Origin: Paenibacillus algorifonticola
Lineage (GTDB): Bacteria > Bacillota > Bacilli > Paenibacillales > Paenibacillaceae
Direction of reading: 5' to 3'
Length of the DNA: 64,000 nt
Assembly: GCF_000971975.1 (NCBI RefSeq)
Contig: NZ_KQ040781.1
Span: 87,470 to 151,469 of the forward strand
Made by a program: the position numbers and the translations under genes. Every line of letters starts with the position of its first letter. Positions within the stretch are counted from its first letter, which is position 1. Under the pieces are notes generated by a model. That model searched no databases, was not told the DNA's origin, and saw only the letters and a program-made list of their open reading frames with translations. Below, piece by piece: positions 28,824-38,272 of the stretch.

Positions 28824-30560
28824 ATGCGTGCATATCTGAATTCGCTGCGGTTTAAAATGTTTGCCAGTATCCTCTTTATGATCGTTCCGCTTGTAATCGT
28901 CATTATCGTGAATAGCATTTATTCGGTGGGGGTTGTCCGTAATCAGGTCGCACAATCGAACAAAAATCTGCTCAGTCTGTATATGAACGAAATCGACCGC
29001 AATTTGAATGAAGTGGATAAATATTTGTTCGATTTTACGGAAAATGATACCGATCTGATCGGATTTCAATTGCCCAGGCAAAATAACGAAACGACCTATA
29101 TGATGAGCAAATTGCGACTGTTCAATACGATTATGACAGATGTTAGCGTACATCGGTCAATCGATCTCTTTTTTGTTTATTCGATCACCAACGGTGAGCT
29201 TATTATGACCCAGCAGTTCGGCTCATCGTTTGAAGAACGGGACGCAACCAAACAGGAAATTATGCAGATGCTGCAGGGGGAACCGGGGGCCTACAGCGGT
29301 CCTGACTGGCATGTGTGGGAAGGACGTAACCATAATTATGCGCTGCTGCGTCTTATACGCAGCGGGGAGGTGTATGTCGGGGCGTGGGTTAACAGCAATA
29401 AGCTGATGGTGCCTTTAAATCTGATCGATCTCGGCGAATCGGGAGCTGCACTGCTGACGACAGGTGAACTCAAGCCAATGAGCCAAAGCGAGATGATCGA
29501 GAGGGAAGGCATCGAACTGGCAAGCTCCTCAGAAGCCTATACGATAACTGGCAAGGAGCGATCGTTTTTAATGATGGACGAATCGTCGGACAAAGGCGAT
29601 TTTAAACTCGTGGCGCTTGTGCCGGATGATGTTATTCAACAAAAGCTTCCTTTCCTTCAGAGGGTATCCTCATTCATAACGGCGGGAGCTGTCGTTTTTT
29701 TTGTCTTATTTTTATTTTTTATACGCTATGTGTTTCTTAAGCCGATGAAGCAATTGGTCGTGGCGATGAGGAAGACGAGAGACGGTCATTGGGATACAAG
29801 ATTGCATCAGAGCAGTACGTCCACCGAATTTGAAATCGTGAATGAAACCTTCAATCGTATGATTGCGGAAATTCGCGATCTGAAGATCGATGTATATGAA
29901 GAAAAATTAAACCATCAGAAGTCGGAGCTTCAATTGCTTCAATTGCAAATTAATCCGCACTTTTTTTTGAACTCGTTAAACATTGTTTACAATTTGGCAA
30001 CGGTCAAGGATTACAAGCTGATTCAGGAAATGTCGAAGTGTCTGGTCGTCTACTTCCGTTACATGTTTCGAACGAACCGATATGTCGTACCGTTAAAAGA
30101 AGAGCTGCTGCATACTGCCAATTATTTGCGTATCCAGCAGCTTCGGTTTCCTGGCTCGCTGAGCAGCAGCATCGAAATGAAAGACGAAGTGAAGGAGGTT
30201 GAAATTCCGCCTCTTGTCATTCAGACAATCGTTGAAAATACCATTAAACATGCGGTTGATATCGATCAGCCAATTACAATTGAGGTTGTTGCAGCGCTGC
30301 TGGAGTCGGATAACGGGAACCGTATTGTAATCACGATAAAAGACAACGGCTCCGGTTTTCCCGAAGAAGTGCTGAGCAGTCTGCATGCCGACGAGGAAAA
30401 AATAAGCGAAGAGGGCGAGCATGTCGGCATTTGGAATATTAAGCGCAGGCTGAGGCTGCTCTATCAATCGGACGCAGCGATAACCTTCGAGAACAATCAG
30501 AGCGGCAGCGGGGCTATCGTAACGATGTCGCTGCCTATGCCCGCCGTTGGACATTCATGA
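28824..30560 (+). CDS. YesM-type sensor histidine kinase (lpl-type locus)
   Basis: 578-aa membrane kinase. Membrane segments at about 12-32 and 280-302 bracket an extracellular sensor region; a HAMP linker follows (about 303-355). Phospho-acceptor His379 is in QINPHFFLNSLN, and the HATPase shows VENTIKHAV, DNGSGF and GIWNIKRRL. It pairs with the response regulator 30 bases downstream and likely controls the LplBCA-type importer beyond it. Confidence 0.92.
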   Translation: MRAYLNSLRFKMFASILFMIVPLVIVIIVNSIYSVGVVRNQVAQSNKNLLSLYMNEIDRNLNEVDKYLFDFTENDTDLIGFQLPRQNNETTYMMSKLRLFNTIMTDVSVHRSIDLFFVYSITNGELIMTQQFGSSFEERDATKQEIMQMLQGEPGAYSGPDWHVWEGRNHNYALLRLIRSGEVYVGAWVNSNKLMVPLNLIDLGESGAALLTTGELKPMSQSEMIEREGIELASSSEAYTITGKERSFLMMDESSDKGDFKLVALVPDDVIQQKLPFLQRVSSFITAGAVVFFVLFLFFIRYVFLKPMKQLVVAMRKTRDGHWDTRLHQSSTSTEFEIVNETFNRMIAEIRDLKIDVYEEKLNHQKSELQLLQLQINPHFFLNSLNIVYNLATVKDYKLIQEMSKCLVVYFRYMFRTNRYVVPLKEELLHTANYLRIQQLRFPGSLSSSIEMKDEVKEVEIPPLVIQTIVENTIKHAVDIDQPITIEVVAALLESDNGNRIVITIKDNGSGFPEEVLSSLHADEEKISEEGEHVGIWNIKRRLRLLYQSDAAITFENNQSGSGAIVTMSLPMPAVGHS

Positions 30561-30590
30561 TCATACTACTTCAAGAAGGTGGGGGCTTAT

Positions 30591-32225
30591 ATGTTTACCG
30601 TATTAATTGTTGATGATGAGGTTCATGCGATCCGAGGGCTGGAGGTAGGCGTCCGCTGGAAATCCCTGAAGGTTCAACATGTGCATACCGCGCTAAGCCT
30701 GAAGCAGGCTCAGCAAATTTATTTGAATGAGCCGATTCATTTAATGGTGTGCGATATCGAAATGCCTAAAGGGACAGGCATCGAATTGCTGGAATGGGTA
30801 AGGGAGCATGACCCAAAGGTAGAGACGATTTTTTTGACATCGCATTCCGATTTCTCTTATGCACAGAAAGCGATCAAGCTGGGCAGCTTCGAGTATTTGC
30901 TTAAACCAGTTGATTATGAGGAGCTGGAGCAAGTAATCGGCAAAGCGTTAGCTAAAATCGAAAAAACACAGGAGCTTCTGATGTATGAAAGCGATTACAA
31001 ATATTATGCCCAGCTTTGGGAATCACAAAAGCCGTTGATGAAAGAGCGTTTTTGGCAGGAGCTCATCAAGCAAAGCATAGGCTCTTCCCCGGAAAGAATC
31101 TCCGAATATGCTGCGAGCAGCAAGCTGCCTAATCTGGTGAGCTCTAAATATTTGCCGATCTTAATTCGCGTCCAAAAATGGTATAAACCGCTCAGTCAGC
31201 GGGATGAGCAGATTATGGAGTATGCGTTGCGAAATGCAGCGAATGAGCAAATTTTGAAAAATGAAGCCGGGTCCGCCGTCATATCTGTTCCTAACGGTGG
31301 ACTGCTTGTGCTGCTAGAAGCATCTTCAGATAGGATGGATACAGCGATGCTGGACGATTGCATCAGCTATGTGCGCGGCTGCAGCCAATACTTTAGCTGT
31401 GATTTAAACTGTTATATCGGTCAGCCTGTATATGCTACTGAAATGGTGACAAGCTATTACAATCTTATTCAAATGGACCGTGACAATGTGACGCATGCCA
31501 ATCAAACCTTTTTGTTTCGCCATTACAAGAAGTCTAAAGAGGGAACGCTGCAGCCGCCTTCCATGAGTTCATGGGAAGAGTGGATGAAAATGGGAGCCAA
31601 GGATAAGTTGACGGAGGCTGTCGCTTGTTATTTGGATGATTTGAGGGACAGGAAGTACGGCGTCGACGCTCAGGCCTTGCAGCTGTTTTATCAAAATTTT
31701 CTGCAGATGATGTTTTTTGTGCTGCAAGTGAAGGGATTACAGGCCAATGATGTGTTCGCGGAAAGTCTGCTTACAGACAAGCCGCAAGAGGTGCTACGCT
31801 CTGTGTCGTCACTCAAGGAATGGATACTTTATCTAATTGACGTATCGATGAGTCAAATTCACGCTACTCAAAAAAGCCTTTCAGTGGTCGACCGCGTGAA
31901 GGCCTATATTCAAGAGCATATAGGCGAGCAAAATCTGACCCGGGAAGAGGTAGCGGGATGCGTATATTTGAACCCTGATTATTTGAATCGGGTGTTCAAG
32001 AAGGAAACGGGCATGTCCATTTCGGATTATGTACAATTACAACGCATCGCATATGCAAAAGAACTGTTAGCATTGCCAGATTACTCAGTTAGTGATATTG
32101 CCTTACAGTCAGGCTATTCCAATCTATCTTATTTCTCCACTCTGTTTAAAAAAATGACAGGTATGAATCCAGGCGATTACCGCAAGCATGCCCAGTCGAA
32201 AGAGGTCGAGATTTCGAAACTGTAA
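30591..32225 (+). CDS. YesN-type AraC response regulator (lpl-type locus)
   Basis: 544 aa with receiver Asp55 (MVCDIEMPKG) and a C-terminal AraC helix-turn-helix pair (about 440-535: LNPDYLNRVFKKETG and YFSTLFKKMTG). A GTG at 30579 is in frame, but ATG 30591 is preferred because GAAGGTGGGGG sits directly before it. Expected to activate the transporter genes starting 86 bases downstream. Confidence 0.92.
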   Translation: MFTVLIVDDEVHAIRGLEVGVRWKSLKVQHVHTALSLKQAQQIYLNEPIHLMVCDIEMPKGTGIELLEWVREHDPKVETIFLTSHSDFSYAQKAIKLGSFEYLLKPVDYEELEQVIGKALAKIEKTQELLMYESDYKYYAQLWESQKPLMKERFWQELIKQSIGSSPERISEYAASSKLPNLVSSKYLPILIRVQKWYKPLSQRDEQIMEYALRNAANEQILKNEAGSAVISVPNGGLLVLLEASSDRMDTAMLDDCISYVRGCSQYFSCDLNCYIGQPVYATEMVTSYYNLIQMDRDNVTHANQTFLFRHYKKSKEGTLQPPSMSSWEEWMKMGAKDKLTEAVACYLDDLRDRKYGVDAQALQLFYQNFLQMMFFVLQVKGLQANDVFAESLLTDKPQEVLRSVSSLKEWILYLIDVSMSQIHATQKSLSVVDRVKAYIQEHIGEQNLTREEVAGCVYLNPDYLNRVFKKETGMSISDYVQLQRIAYAKELLALPDYSVSDIALQSGYSNLSYFSTLFKKMTGMNPGDYRKHAQSKEVEISKL

Positions 32226-32311
32226 AGTCCGGATAGTGGTTATTGCCTATGTTCCGTACACCCTACAATAGAGCTACAAGATAGAATACAACAACGAAAT
32301 GAGGGAAGGCG

Positions 32312-33289
32312 ATGGAAACACCGCAAATCGCACAGGCTGTTCGTGCAGGAGAGCGGAAAGAAAGCGGGCGGCTGAATTTTATTTTGAGAAAATTAAAGCG
32401 TTACCGCGCACTGTTCCTGATGATCATTCCGGGCATGATTTATTTGATTATCAATAACTATCTGCCCATGTTTGGAGTTGTCATAGCGTTTAAGGACATT
32501 AATTATGCCAAAGGAATTCTTGGGAGCGATTGGATCGGGTTTAAGAACTTTGAATATTTGTTTGAAACGAAGGACGCCTGGATTATTACGCGCAACACGA
32601 TTTTGTACAATGGCGCATTTATCGTCATTAATACGGTGTTGGCTATCGCGGTAGCGATTTTATTAAATGAAGTAAAGAAGAAGCTTGCGTCGCGCTTCTA
32701 TCAAAGTGCCATTTTGCTGCCGTATTTAATCTCAATGGTCGTTGTCGGCTATCTCGGATTGTCGCTGCTCAATGTAGAGAGCGGTTTCATCAATAAACAA
32801 CTGCTGCCGCTGCTCGGTATGGATCCGATAGCTTGGTATACAGAGGCTAAATATTGGCCGTATATTCTCGCAATCGTTAATATTTGGAAAAATGTAGGGT
32901 ATTTATGCATCATTTATTTAGCTTCTATTATTGGCATTGATCACGAATATTATGAAGCAGCGACGATTGACGGCGCAAACAAATGGCATCAAATCCGCAG
33001 CATTACCGTTCCGCTCATCATGCCTACCATTACCATTATGACACTGCTTGCGATCGGACGTATTTTTTACTCTGACTTCGGGCTGTTCTACCAGGTTCCG
33101 CTTAATTCAGGTCCTCTTCAGCCAACGACAGATGTTATAGACACATACGTATACCGAGGACTCATGACTTTGGGAGATATCGGAATGTCGTCGGCTGCGG
33201 GCTTGTACCAATCGCTTGTCGGTTTTGTGCTCGTATTGGCCGCTAATTACGCTGTGAGCCGCAAGAACAGAGATCAGGCGCTGTTTTAG
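32312..33289 (+). CDS. lplB: ABC transporter permease, LplB type
   Basis: 325-aa polytopic membrane protein of the LplB family, with IIPGMIYLIINNYLPMFGV at the first membrane segment and an EAA loop YYEAATIDGANKW that contacts the ATPase. GAGGGAAGG precedes the ATG. It forms a heterodimer with the LplC-type permease 36 bases downstream. The symbol is by family resemblance only: such systems import oligosaccharides of varied kinds, and the name refers to a lipoprotein gene, not to the substrate. Confidence 0.9.
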   Translation: METPQIAQAVRAGERKESGRLNFILRKLKRYRALFLMIIPGMIYLIINNYLPMFGVVIAFKDINYAKGILGSDWIGFKNFEYLFETKDAWIITRNTILYNGAFIVINTVLAIAVAILLNEVKKKLASRFYQSAILLPYLISMVVVGYLGLSLLNVESGFINKQLLPLLGMDPIAWYTEAKYWPYILAIVNIWKNVGYLCIIYLASIIGIDHEYYEAATIDGANKWHQIRSITVPLIMPTITIMTLLAIGRIFYSDFGLFYQVPLNSGPLQPTTDVIDTYVYRGLMTLGDIGMSSAAGLYQSLVGFVLVLAANYAVSRKNRDQALF

Positions 33290-33325
33290 AATAAGAAAAA
33301 GGTTCTTGTTAGGAGAGGTAACTTC

Positions 33326-34210
33326 ATGAAGACGAACCATATGAATCAATATGCTGTACATGCCATCCTTATTTTGCTGACAGCTGCTTGTGTATTTCCG
33401 TTTCTGCTGTTAATCACATCATCACTGACACAGGAGCAGGCGATTGTGAGGGACGGATACAGCTTGCTGCCTAAGGCATGGAGCATCGAGGCTTACGAGT
33501 ATTTGTGGAATAAATCCACGTCGCTGGTTAAGGCTTACGGCATAACGGTAACGATTACAATTGTCGGGACAACCGTGGGGCTGCTTATTTCAGCGCTGCT
33601 GGCGTATCCGCTGTCACGGGGAGATATGCCGCTGAGAGGGACGCTGTCTTTTATCGTATTTTTCACGCTGCTGTTCAACGGGGGGCTGGTGCCGACATAT
33701 CTCGTGTTTACCGAGGTATTCGACATGAAAAATACCCTGCTTGCGTTGATCATACCCGGCCTGCTTACAAACGGCTTCTTCATTCTGCTGATCCGCTCGT
33801 TTTTCAGCACCTCAATCCCGGTTCCCATTATCGAATCGGCCTATATTGACGGGGCAACGGAGTTTAAAATTTTTTACCAGATCGTGATACCGCTTTCTTT
33901 ACCGATTTTGGCCACTATCGGTCTCATGCTGACGATTGGCTATTGGAACGACTGGTTCAACGGCTTGATCTATGTGACGGAGCCTGAATTATACAGTATC
34001 CAAAATTTATTGAACCGGATGCTGAGTAATATCCAATTTCTACAGCAAACCAACATTGGGGGCAACAACAGCACGGCTGCGGCGGGACTTCCTATGAATT
34101 CCGTGCGGATGGCGATGGCAGTTGCGGGAATATTGCCTATTTTGTGCGTGTATCCTTTTTTCCAAAAGTATTTCGTTAAAGGCCTTACCATTGGAGCTGT
34201 TAAAGGTTAG
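33326..34210 (+). CDS. lplC: ABC transporter permease, LplC type
   Basis: 294 aa with six predicted membrane segments, EAA loop ESAYIDGATEFKIFYQIVIP, the LLFNGGLVPTYLV segment that is diagnostic of LplC-type permeases, and the family ending FVKGLTIGAVKG. AGGAGAGG lies before the ATG. It is partner to the preceding permease. Confidence 0.9.
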   Translation: MKTNHMNQYAVHAILILLTAACVFPFLLLITSSLTQEQAIVRDGYSLLPKAWSIEAYEYLWNKSTSLVKAYGITVTITIVGTTVGLLISALLAYPLSRGDMPLRGTLSFIVFFTLLFNGGLVPTYLVFTEVFDMKNTLLALIIPGLLTNGFFILLIRSFFSTSIPVPIIESAYIDGATEFKIFYQIVIPLSLPILATIGLMLTIGYWNDWFNGLIYVTEPELYSIQNLLNRMLSNIQFLQQTNIGGNNSTAAAGLPMNSVRMAMAVAGILPILCVYPFFQKYFVKGLTIGAVKG

Positions 34211-34289
34211 TTAGAGGCAGCCAAGCTCGGATTTCGCAGGTCCGATTGGTATAGATTTATGATCATCAGCACACAGGGGGAAATCGAAG

Positions 34290-35807
34290 ATGAAGAAGAA
34301 AACAACGACACTGCTTTTATCGATTATGCTTGTACTAAGCCTGCTTCTTGCAGCCTGCGGCAGTTCGGAAAATGGAGGCAGCGCTTCGCCTGGCGGATCT
34401 GGAAGTGAAGCTGGAGCAAACGATAGCGAAGCCGTGGAACTGACGATGGCCTTTATTAATCTCGGCACGATGTCGGATGTTGCGGCGGTGCAGGAGGAGA
34501 TAAACAAAATTACCAAGTCCAAAATTAATGCGACTGTGAAGCTGATGCCAATTGATATTGCAGCATGGAACCAGCAGGTCAATCTTCTTCTGGCAGGCAA
34601 CGAGCCTCTGGACCTGCTTGTTACTTCCTCTTTTTTTAATTACAGCTCTCAGGTTGCCAAAGGACAGCTGCTGCCGCTTGACGAGCTTCTTGAGAAGTAT
34701 GCGCCGGAAATTAAAAATACGATGCCTTCGGAAATTTACAATGGTACGAAAATCGGCGGAAGTATTTATGGCGTGTCGAGCATACGCGACGTGGGCGCAG
34801 ATTATGGCATGGTCATGCGTAAGGATTTGATTGACAAGCACAGCATTGATCTTTCGGGAGTCAAGACTTTTGAGGATCTTGGTACGGTATTCCAGACGAT
34901 TAAGGATAAGGAACCGGGCATTGCGCCACTCGTTCAAAGCACGCAAACAGGCACGGTTGCTTATCAAATGTATACACCGCAGATCGATCCGCTTGGAGAC
35001 AGCCTTGGCGTGATTTTGCTGGACAGTAATGATCTGAAAGTCGTAAATCTGCTGGAAACAGACATTTTCAAAAACAAGGTCACTCTTGCGCGCAAGTGGT
35101 ATGAAGCCGGCTATATTATGCAGGACGTAGCAACGACGCAGGAGCAGGGCTCAAGTCTTGTAAAAGCAGGCAAAGCGCTTGGTTATTTTAATAATATGAA
35201 GCCAGGCTTTGAGGCACAGGAATCCAAGACTACCGGTTATGAAATGACCAGCGTCCATCTGTCTGAGCCCGTGATCCAATCGAATGGAGCAAGCGGCTTT
35301 ATGATGTCGGTTCCCCGCAACAGCGAGAACCCGGAACGCGCTATGCAGCTTCTTAACCTGCTTTATACGGATGCCGAAGTGATGAACTTGCTGGCGAACG
35401 GCATTGAAGGCAAGCACTATGTGAAGAATGAGGACGGAACGATCAAGCTTCCAGACGGCGTGAAGGAAACGACATATCAGTTCAACCAATGGGAAGTGGG
35501 CAACAATTTTTTAACATATGTGTGGGAAGGTACGGATAAGGATATTTGGAAGCAGACGAAAAAATTCAACGAGTCCGCGAAGGTATCTCCGGCACTCGGC
35601 TTCTCCTTCGATGCGACGCCGGTAAAAACGGAGGTGGCTGCGGCGACTAACGTGGTCAACCAATACAAAGTCGGGCTGGAATCCGGCTCGCTGGATCCTG
35701 CACTCATTGAGGAGTATAACGAGAAGCTGAAGGCGGCGGGGCTGGATAAGATTATTGCTGAGAAACAAAAGCAGCTTGATGAATGGGCGGCCGCTAACGG
35801 CAAATAA
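34290..35807 (+). CDS. lplA: LplA-type solute-binding lipoprotein
   Basis: 505-aa extracellular binding protein, larger than the usual 430-450 aa of family 1 and in line with LplA-type proteins. Lipobox LAACG ends the signal peptide (Cys near 22), followed by a Gly/Ser/Ala-rich tether. The late segment GFSFDATPVKTEVAA and a coiled, Lys/Glu-rich C-terminus ending in DEWAAANGK are characteristic. CAGGGGGAAA precedes the ATG. Ligand unknown. Confidence 0.92.
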   Translation: MKKKTTTLLLSIMLVLSLLLAACGSSENGGSASPGGSGSEAGANDSEAVELTMAFINLGTMSDVAAVQEEINKITKSKINATVKLMPIDIAAWNQQVNLLLAGNEPLDLLVTSSFFNYSSQVAKGQLLPLDELLEKYAPEIKNTMPSEIYNGTKIGGSIYGVSSIRDVGADYGMVMRKDLIDKHSIDLSGVKTFEDLGTVFQTIKDKEPGIAPLVQSTQTGTVAYQMYTPQIDPLGDSLGVILLDSNDLKVVNLLETDIFKNKVTLARKWYEAGYIMQDVATTQEQGSSLVKAGKALGYFNNMKPGFEAQESKTTGYEMTSVHLSEPVIQSNGASGFMMSVPRNSENPERAMQLLNLLYTDAEVMNLLANGIEGKHYVKNEDGTIKLPDGVKETTYQFNQWEVGNNFLTYVWEGTDKDIWKQTKKFNESAKVSPALGFSFDATPVKTEVAAATNVVNQYKVGLESGSLDPALIEEYNEKLKAAGLDKIIAEKQKQLDEWAAANGK

Positions 35808-35834
35808 AAAGTTGAAAAACGGAGGTGGCGGAGT

Positions 35835-36755
35835 ATGAAATTGCCGTTTGATGTACCGGAGTCTAAGAAAATCAGGCTGATCATTAATACCGACGCGAAA
35901 AACGAGGCTGATGATCAATTTGCCATTGTCCATGCCTTGCTGACTCCTCGTTTCAGGATAAAAGGTATTATAGCTGCCCAATTTGAAAAAACGGCTTCGA
36001 TGATGAACCGGAAGGACACGATGCAGCAAAGCTATGACGAGATTGAGAAGGTGCTCTCGATTATGGGATTGCAAGAGGAGGTCCCTTATTATAAGGGAGC
36101 GGTCAGCGCATTGGAGAACGAAGAAACGCCCGTCCCTTCCGAGGGGGCTGCTGCGATTGTGCATGAAGCCATGAAGGAGGATTCTTCTCCGCTGTATGTC
36201 GTATTCCTTGGACCGCTTACGGATATGGCGTCAGCATTGCTTATGGAACCGCGCATCTCGGATAGGCTGACAGTTGTCTGGATTGGCGGCGGGCACTGGC
36301 CGCTCGGTGGCTGGGAGTATAACTTGTTTAACGATATTGCTGCCGCTAATGTGGTGTTCCAATCATCAGTGGAGCTGTGGCAGGTGCCGCACACCGTTTA
36401 TACGACGATGAGGGTAAGTATTGCGGAGCTGATGTACAAGGTTAAGCCGTACGGTGAAATCGGGCAATATTTGTTCCAGCAGCTGATCGACTTCAACAAT
36501 TGGGCAGCAGAAGCGTTCAAGGACTCCCCGTGGCCCAAAGGTGAAATGTGGTCGCTCGGCGATTCGCCTGCCATAAGCCTGCTTCTGGATGAGCACGAAT
36601 ACGGGTATGAAATGAAGCCTGCTCCGAGAATAACCGAGGATATGTACTATGTGCATGATCAGAAGGAAAGAATGATCCGTGTCTATCATTTTGTGGATGT
36701 CCGCTTTACTCTGGAAGATATGTTCGCTAAGCTCGCATTGACGTATGGCAGCTAG
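35835..36755 (+). CDS. Nucleoside hydrolase-like (IUNH superfamily) protein
   Basis: 306 aa. The N-terminus INTDAKNEADDQFA is a variant of the calcium-binding DTDxGxDD motif of inosine-uridine hydrolases: the first Asp, an extra Glu and the paired DD are kept, the Gly is not. A later NLFNDIAAANVV corresponds to the NxxxDxxA ribose contact. GGAGGTGGCGGAG stands before the ATG. It is the last gene of the LplBCA operon, so it probably cleaves an N- or O-glycosidic bond in an imported compound; a nucleoside substrate is not certain given the altered motif. Confidence 0.75.
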   Translation: MKLPFDVPESKKIRLIINTDAKNEADDQFAIVHALLTPRFRIKGIIAAQFEKTASMMNRKDTMQQSYDEIEKVLSIMGLQEEVPYYKGAVSALENEETPVPSEGAAAIVHEAMKEDSSPLYVVFLGPLTDMASALLMEPRISDRLTVVWIGGGHWPLGGWEYNLFNDIAAANVVFQSSVELWQVPHTVYTTMRVSIAELMYKVKPYGEIGQYLFQQLIDFNNWAAEAFKDSPWPKGEMWSLGDSPAISLLLDEHEYGYEMKPAPRITEDMYYVHDQKERMIRVYHFVDVRFTLEDMFAKLALTYGS

Positions 36756-36790
36756 AAGCCAGGCTAAGTGTCCTTAGCTTGTTTGTTCCA

Positions 36791-36832
36791 GAGCCCCCGC
36801 GCACCGATTGGGTCGGTGCGCGGGGGCTCTTT
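36791..36832 (+). terminator. Very strong Rho-independent terminator
   Basis: A 17-bp perfect stem (36791-36807 with 36813-36829, core GAGCCCCCGCGCACC) around loop TTGGG, followed by TTT. It closes the lpl-type operon. Confidence 0.92.
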
Positions 36833-36933
36833 GTAGTGAAGTCGCCTATCTTGAACACATATCATCCGTAGAAGCCATGTAGGGAATATAACTCGTTAAC
36901 GGGGTTTTGACTTCGACAGTACAAGCGGCAAAA

Positions 36934-36988
36934 GCTACTGACACACTGTTGTCAGTAGCCGCAGGCTGTCGAGAAAGACTCGACAGCC
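36934..36988. repeat. Two perfect hairpins in the IS leader
   Basis: GCTACTGACA/TGTCAGTAGC (36934-36943, 36950-36959) and GGCTGTCGAG/CTCGACAGCC (36964-36973, 36979-36988) are tandem 10-bp perfect stems ahead of the transposase start. Leaders of IS elements often carry such structures to block outside transcripts from being translated into transposase. The left IS end is probably nearby but I could not define it. The 36840-36933 stretch has no gene. Confidence 0.65.
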
Positions 36989-37072
36989 ATCTTTATAAGC
37001 ATTTAGTTTAACGCGTCACCGCGTTACTATGGTATAACAATGGTGACTTATACGAACGGAAGGTGTCGTCCC

Positions 37073-37500
37073 ATGCTGCGTTCTAATCAAGAAAAACAAC
37101 AAAGTTACGAGTTCGTTTCCATTGAAGATCTAGTGCCTGCTGATCATATGCTTCGCAAGATCGACAAATACATCGATTTTACCTTTATTGATGAAAAGGT
37201 TCGGCATCTGTATGCACAAGACAATGGGCGTCCAGCCATTGATCCGCTTGTTCTTTTCAAGATGATCTTTCTGGGCTATTTCTACGGCATTCGTTCCGAA
37301 CGTCAGCTTGAACGCGAAGTGCAAACGAATCTCGCGTATCGCTGGTTTCTAGGTCTGGGATTAACGGATCGCGTGCCGGACCACACGACGATCAGTTGGA
37401 ACCGGCGTACACGATTTAAAGTTACTTCCGTTTTTCAAGACATCTTTGATGAGATTGTGCTGCAAGCCATCACGCACCGCATGGTCGGTGGCCGTGTACT
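37073..37500 (+). mobile_element. IS1182-type transposase fragment (N-terminal ~140 aa)
   Basis: ATG 37073 with GGAAGGTG upstream starts the standard N-terminal domain of IS1182-family transposases (MLRSNQEKQQSYEFVSIEDL, then GRPAIDPLVLFKMIFLGYFY and RVPDHTTISWNRRTRFK). Similarity runs to MVGGRVL near 37500, just before the first catalytic Asp would be expected (GGRVLFTDST-type). From there the frame continues without a break into a glycosidase. The catalytic core and right end of the element are absent, so it cannot transpose. Confidence 0.85.
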
Positions 37501-38062
37501 GATGGCTACTGATCTTAGTATCTATCATCGCGGCGGTTGGCAAGAGTCTCAAGCAACGGTCACTGGAAGCCACTCCATCATTATTTGGGAGTCATCCGAT
37601 CTGGTGAATTGGTCTGAGCCTCGAATGGTTGAGGTCGCTCCAAAGGAAGCGGGCTGTGCCTGGGCGATTATCGACACCACTATTATTAAAGCAGGTGGTA
37701 TGTATTATCGAGCTTCGGGCGATGGTCAAATCACGATTGAATCCAGTGAACGTCTTATGGGGGAATGGAAAGTTATTTCGACACTTGAGTCATTAGGCTT
37801 GGAACTAACTGGAAAGAATGTAGAGGGTCCAGAATTTTTCAAGTTTAACGGCGAAGAGAAGTGGGGACTTCTGGTTGATCAGTAAGGAACGAATCGTGGC
37901 TACTTGCCACTCGTCACAACGAATATCGGCGATACATCCGGGAAGTGCTGGCGGAAGCCGGCGGCAGAAGAATATTCTTTTGGTCGTTTAAAAAAGCGTC
38001 ATGGAACCGTGATGCCGGTCACTCAGAGTGAGTACGAAGCTATCCTGACTAAGTGGGGATGA
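37498..38062 (+). pseudogene. GH43 remnant fused in frame to the transposase
   Basis: From ATDLSIYHRGGW (37504 on) the frame is a family 43 enzyme (WESSDLVNWSEPRMVEVAP, then GCAWA), with an internal deletion directly after GCAWA, since the next blades are missing. A TAA at 37883-37885 replaces a Tyr codon: reading through gives GTNRGYLPLVTTNIGD and a full C-terminus EYSFGRLKKRHGTVMPVT ending at TGA 38060-38062. The combined open frame 37073-37885 would encode a 270-aa transposase-GH43 chimera, which I treat as non-functional. Confidence 0.85.
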
Positions 38063-38134
38063 CGAATCCTAAATTGCTTGCTTTCTTATGGTAGAACCTA
38101 ATGAAGATTTTGAAATTTAAACAACAATTGTTGG

Positions 38135-38176
38135 AACACGGCAGCTTGCTCTATTAATGCTGCCGTGTTTTTTTTC
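38135..38176 (+). terminator. Rho-independent terminator
   Basis: AACACGGCAGC (38135-38145) and GCTGCCGTGTT (38159-38169) make an 11-bp stem followed by a run of eight T. It serves the plus strand, so it is the old terminator of the decayed GH43 gene. Confidence 0.85.
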
Positions 38177-38272
38177 TTATGAAGAGTTGTTTAATATAGA
38201 TAGGTTAACCTAAATTATTAATGTAGTTGGAAATCTGTTTTGGTCATTCAACTCCTTCACCAACCAATGTGC

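Noticed and set aside
37040..37885. The hybrid frame as a functional gene
   Set aside because: It lacks all transposase catalytic residues and much of the GH43 fold, and has a premature stop. Treated as two fused remnants.
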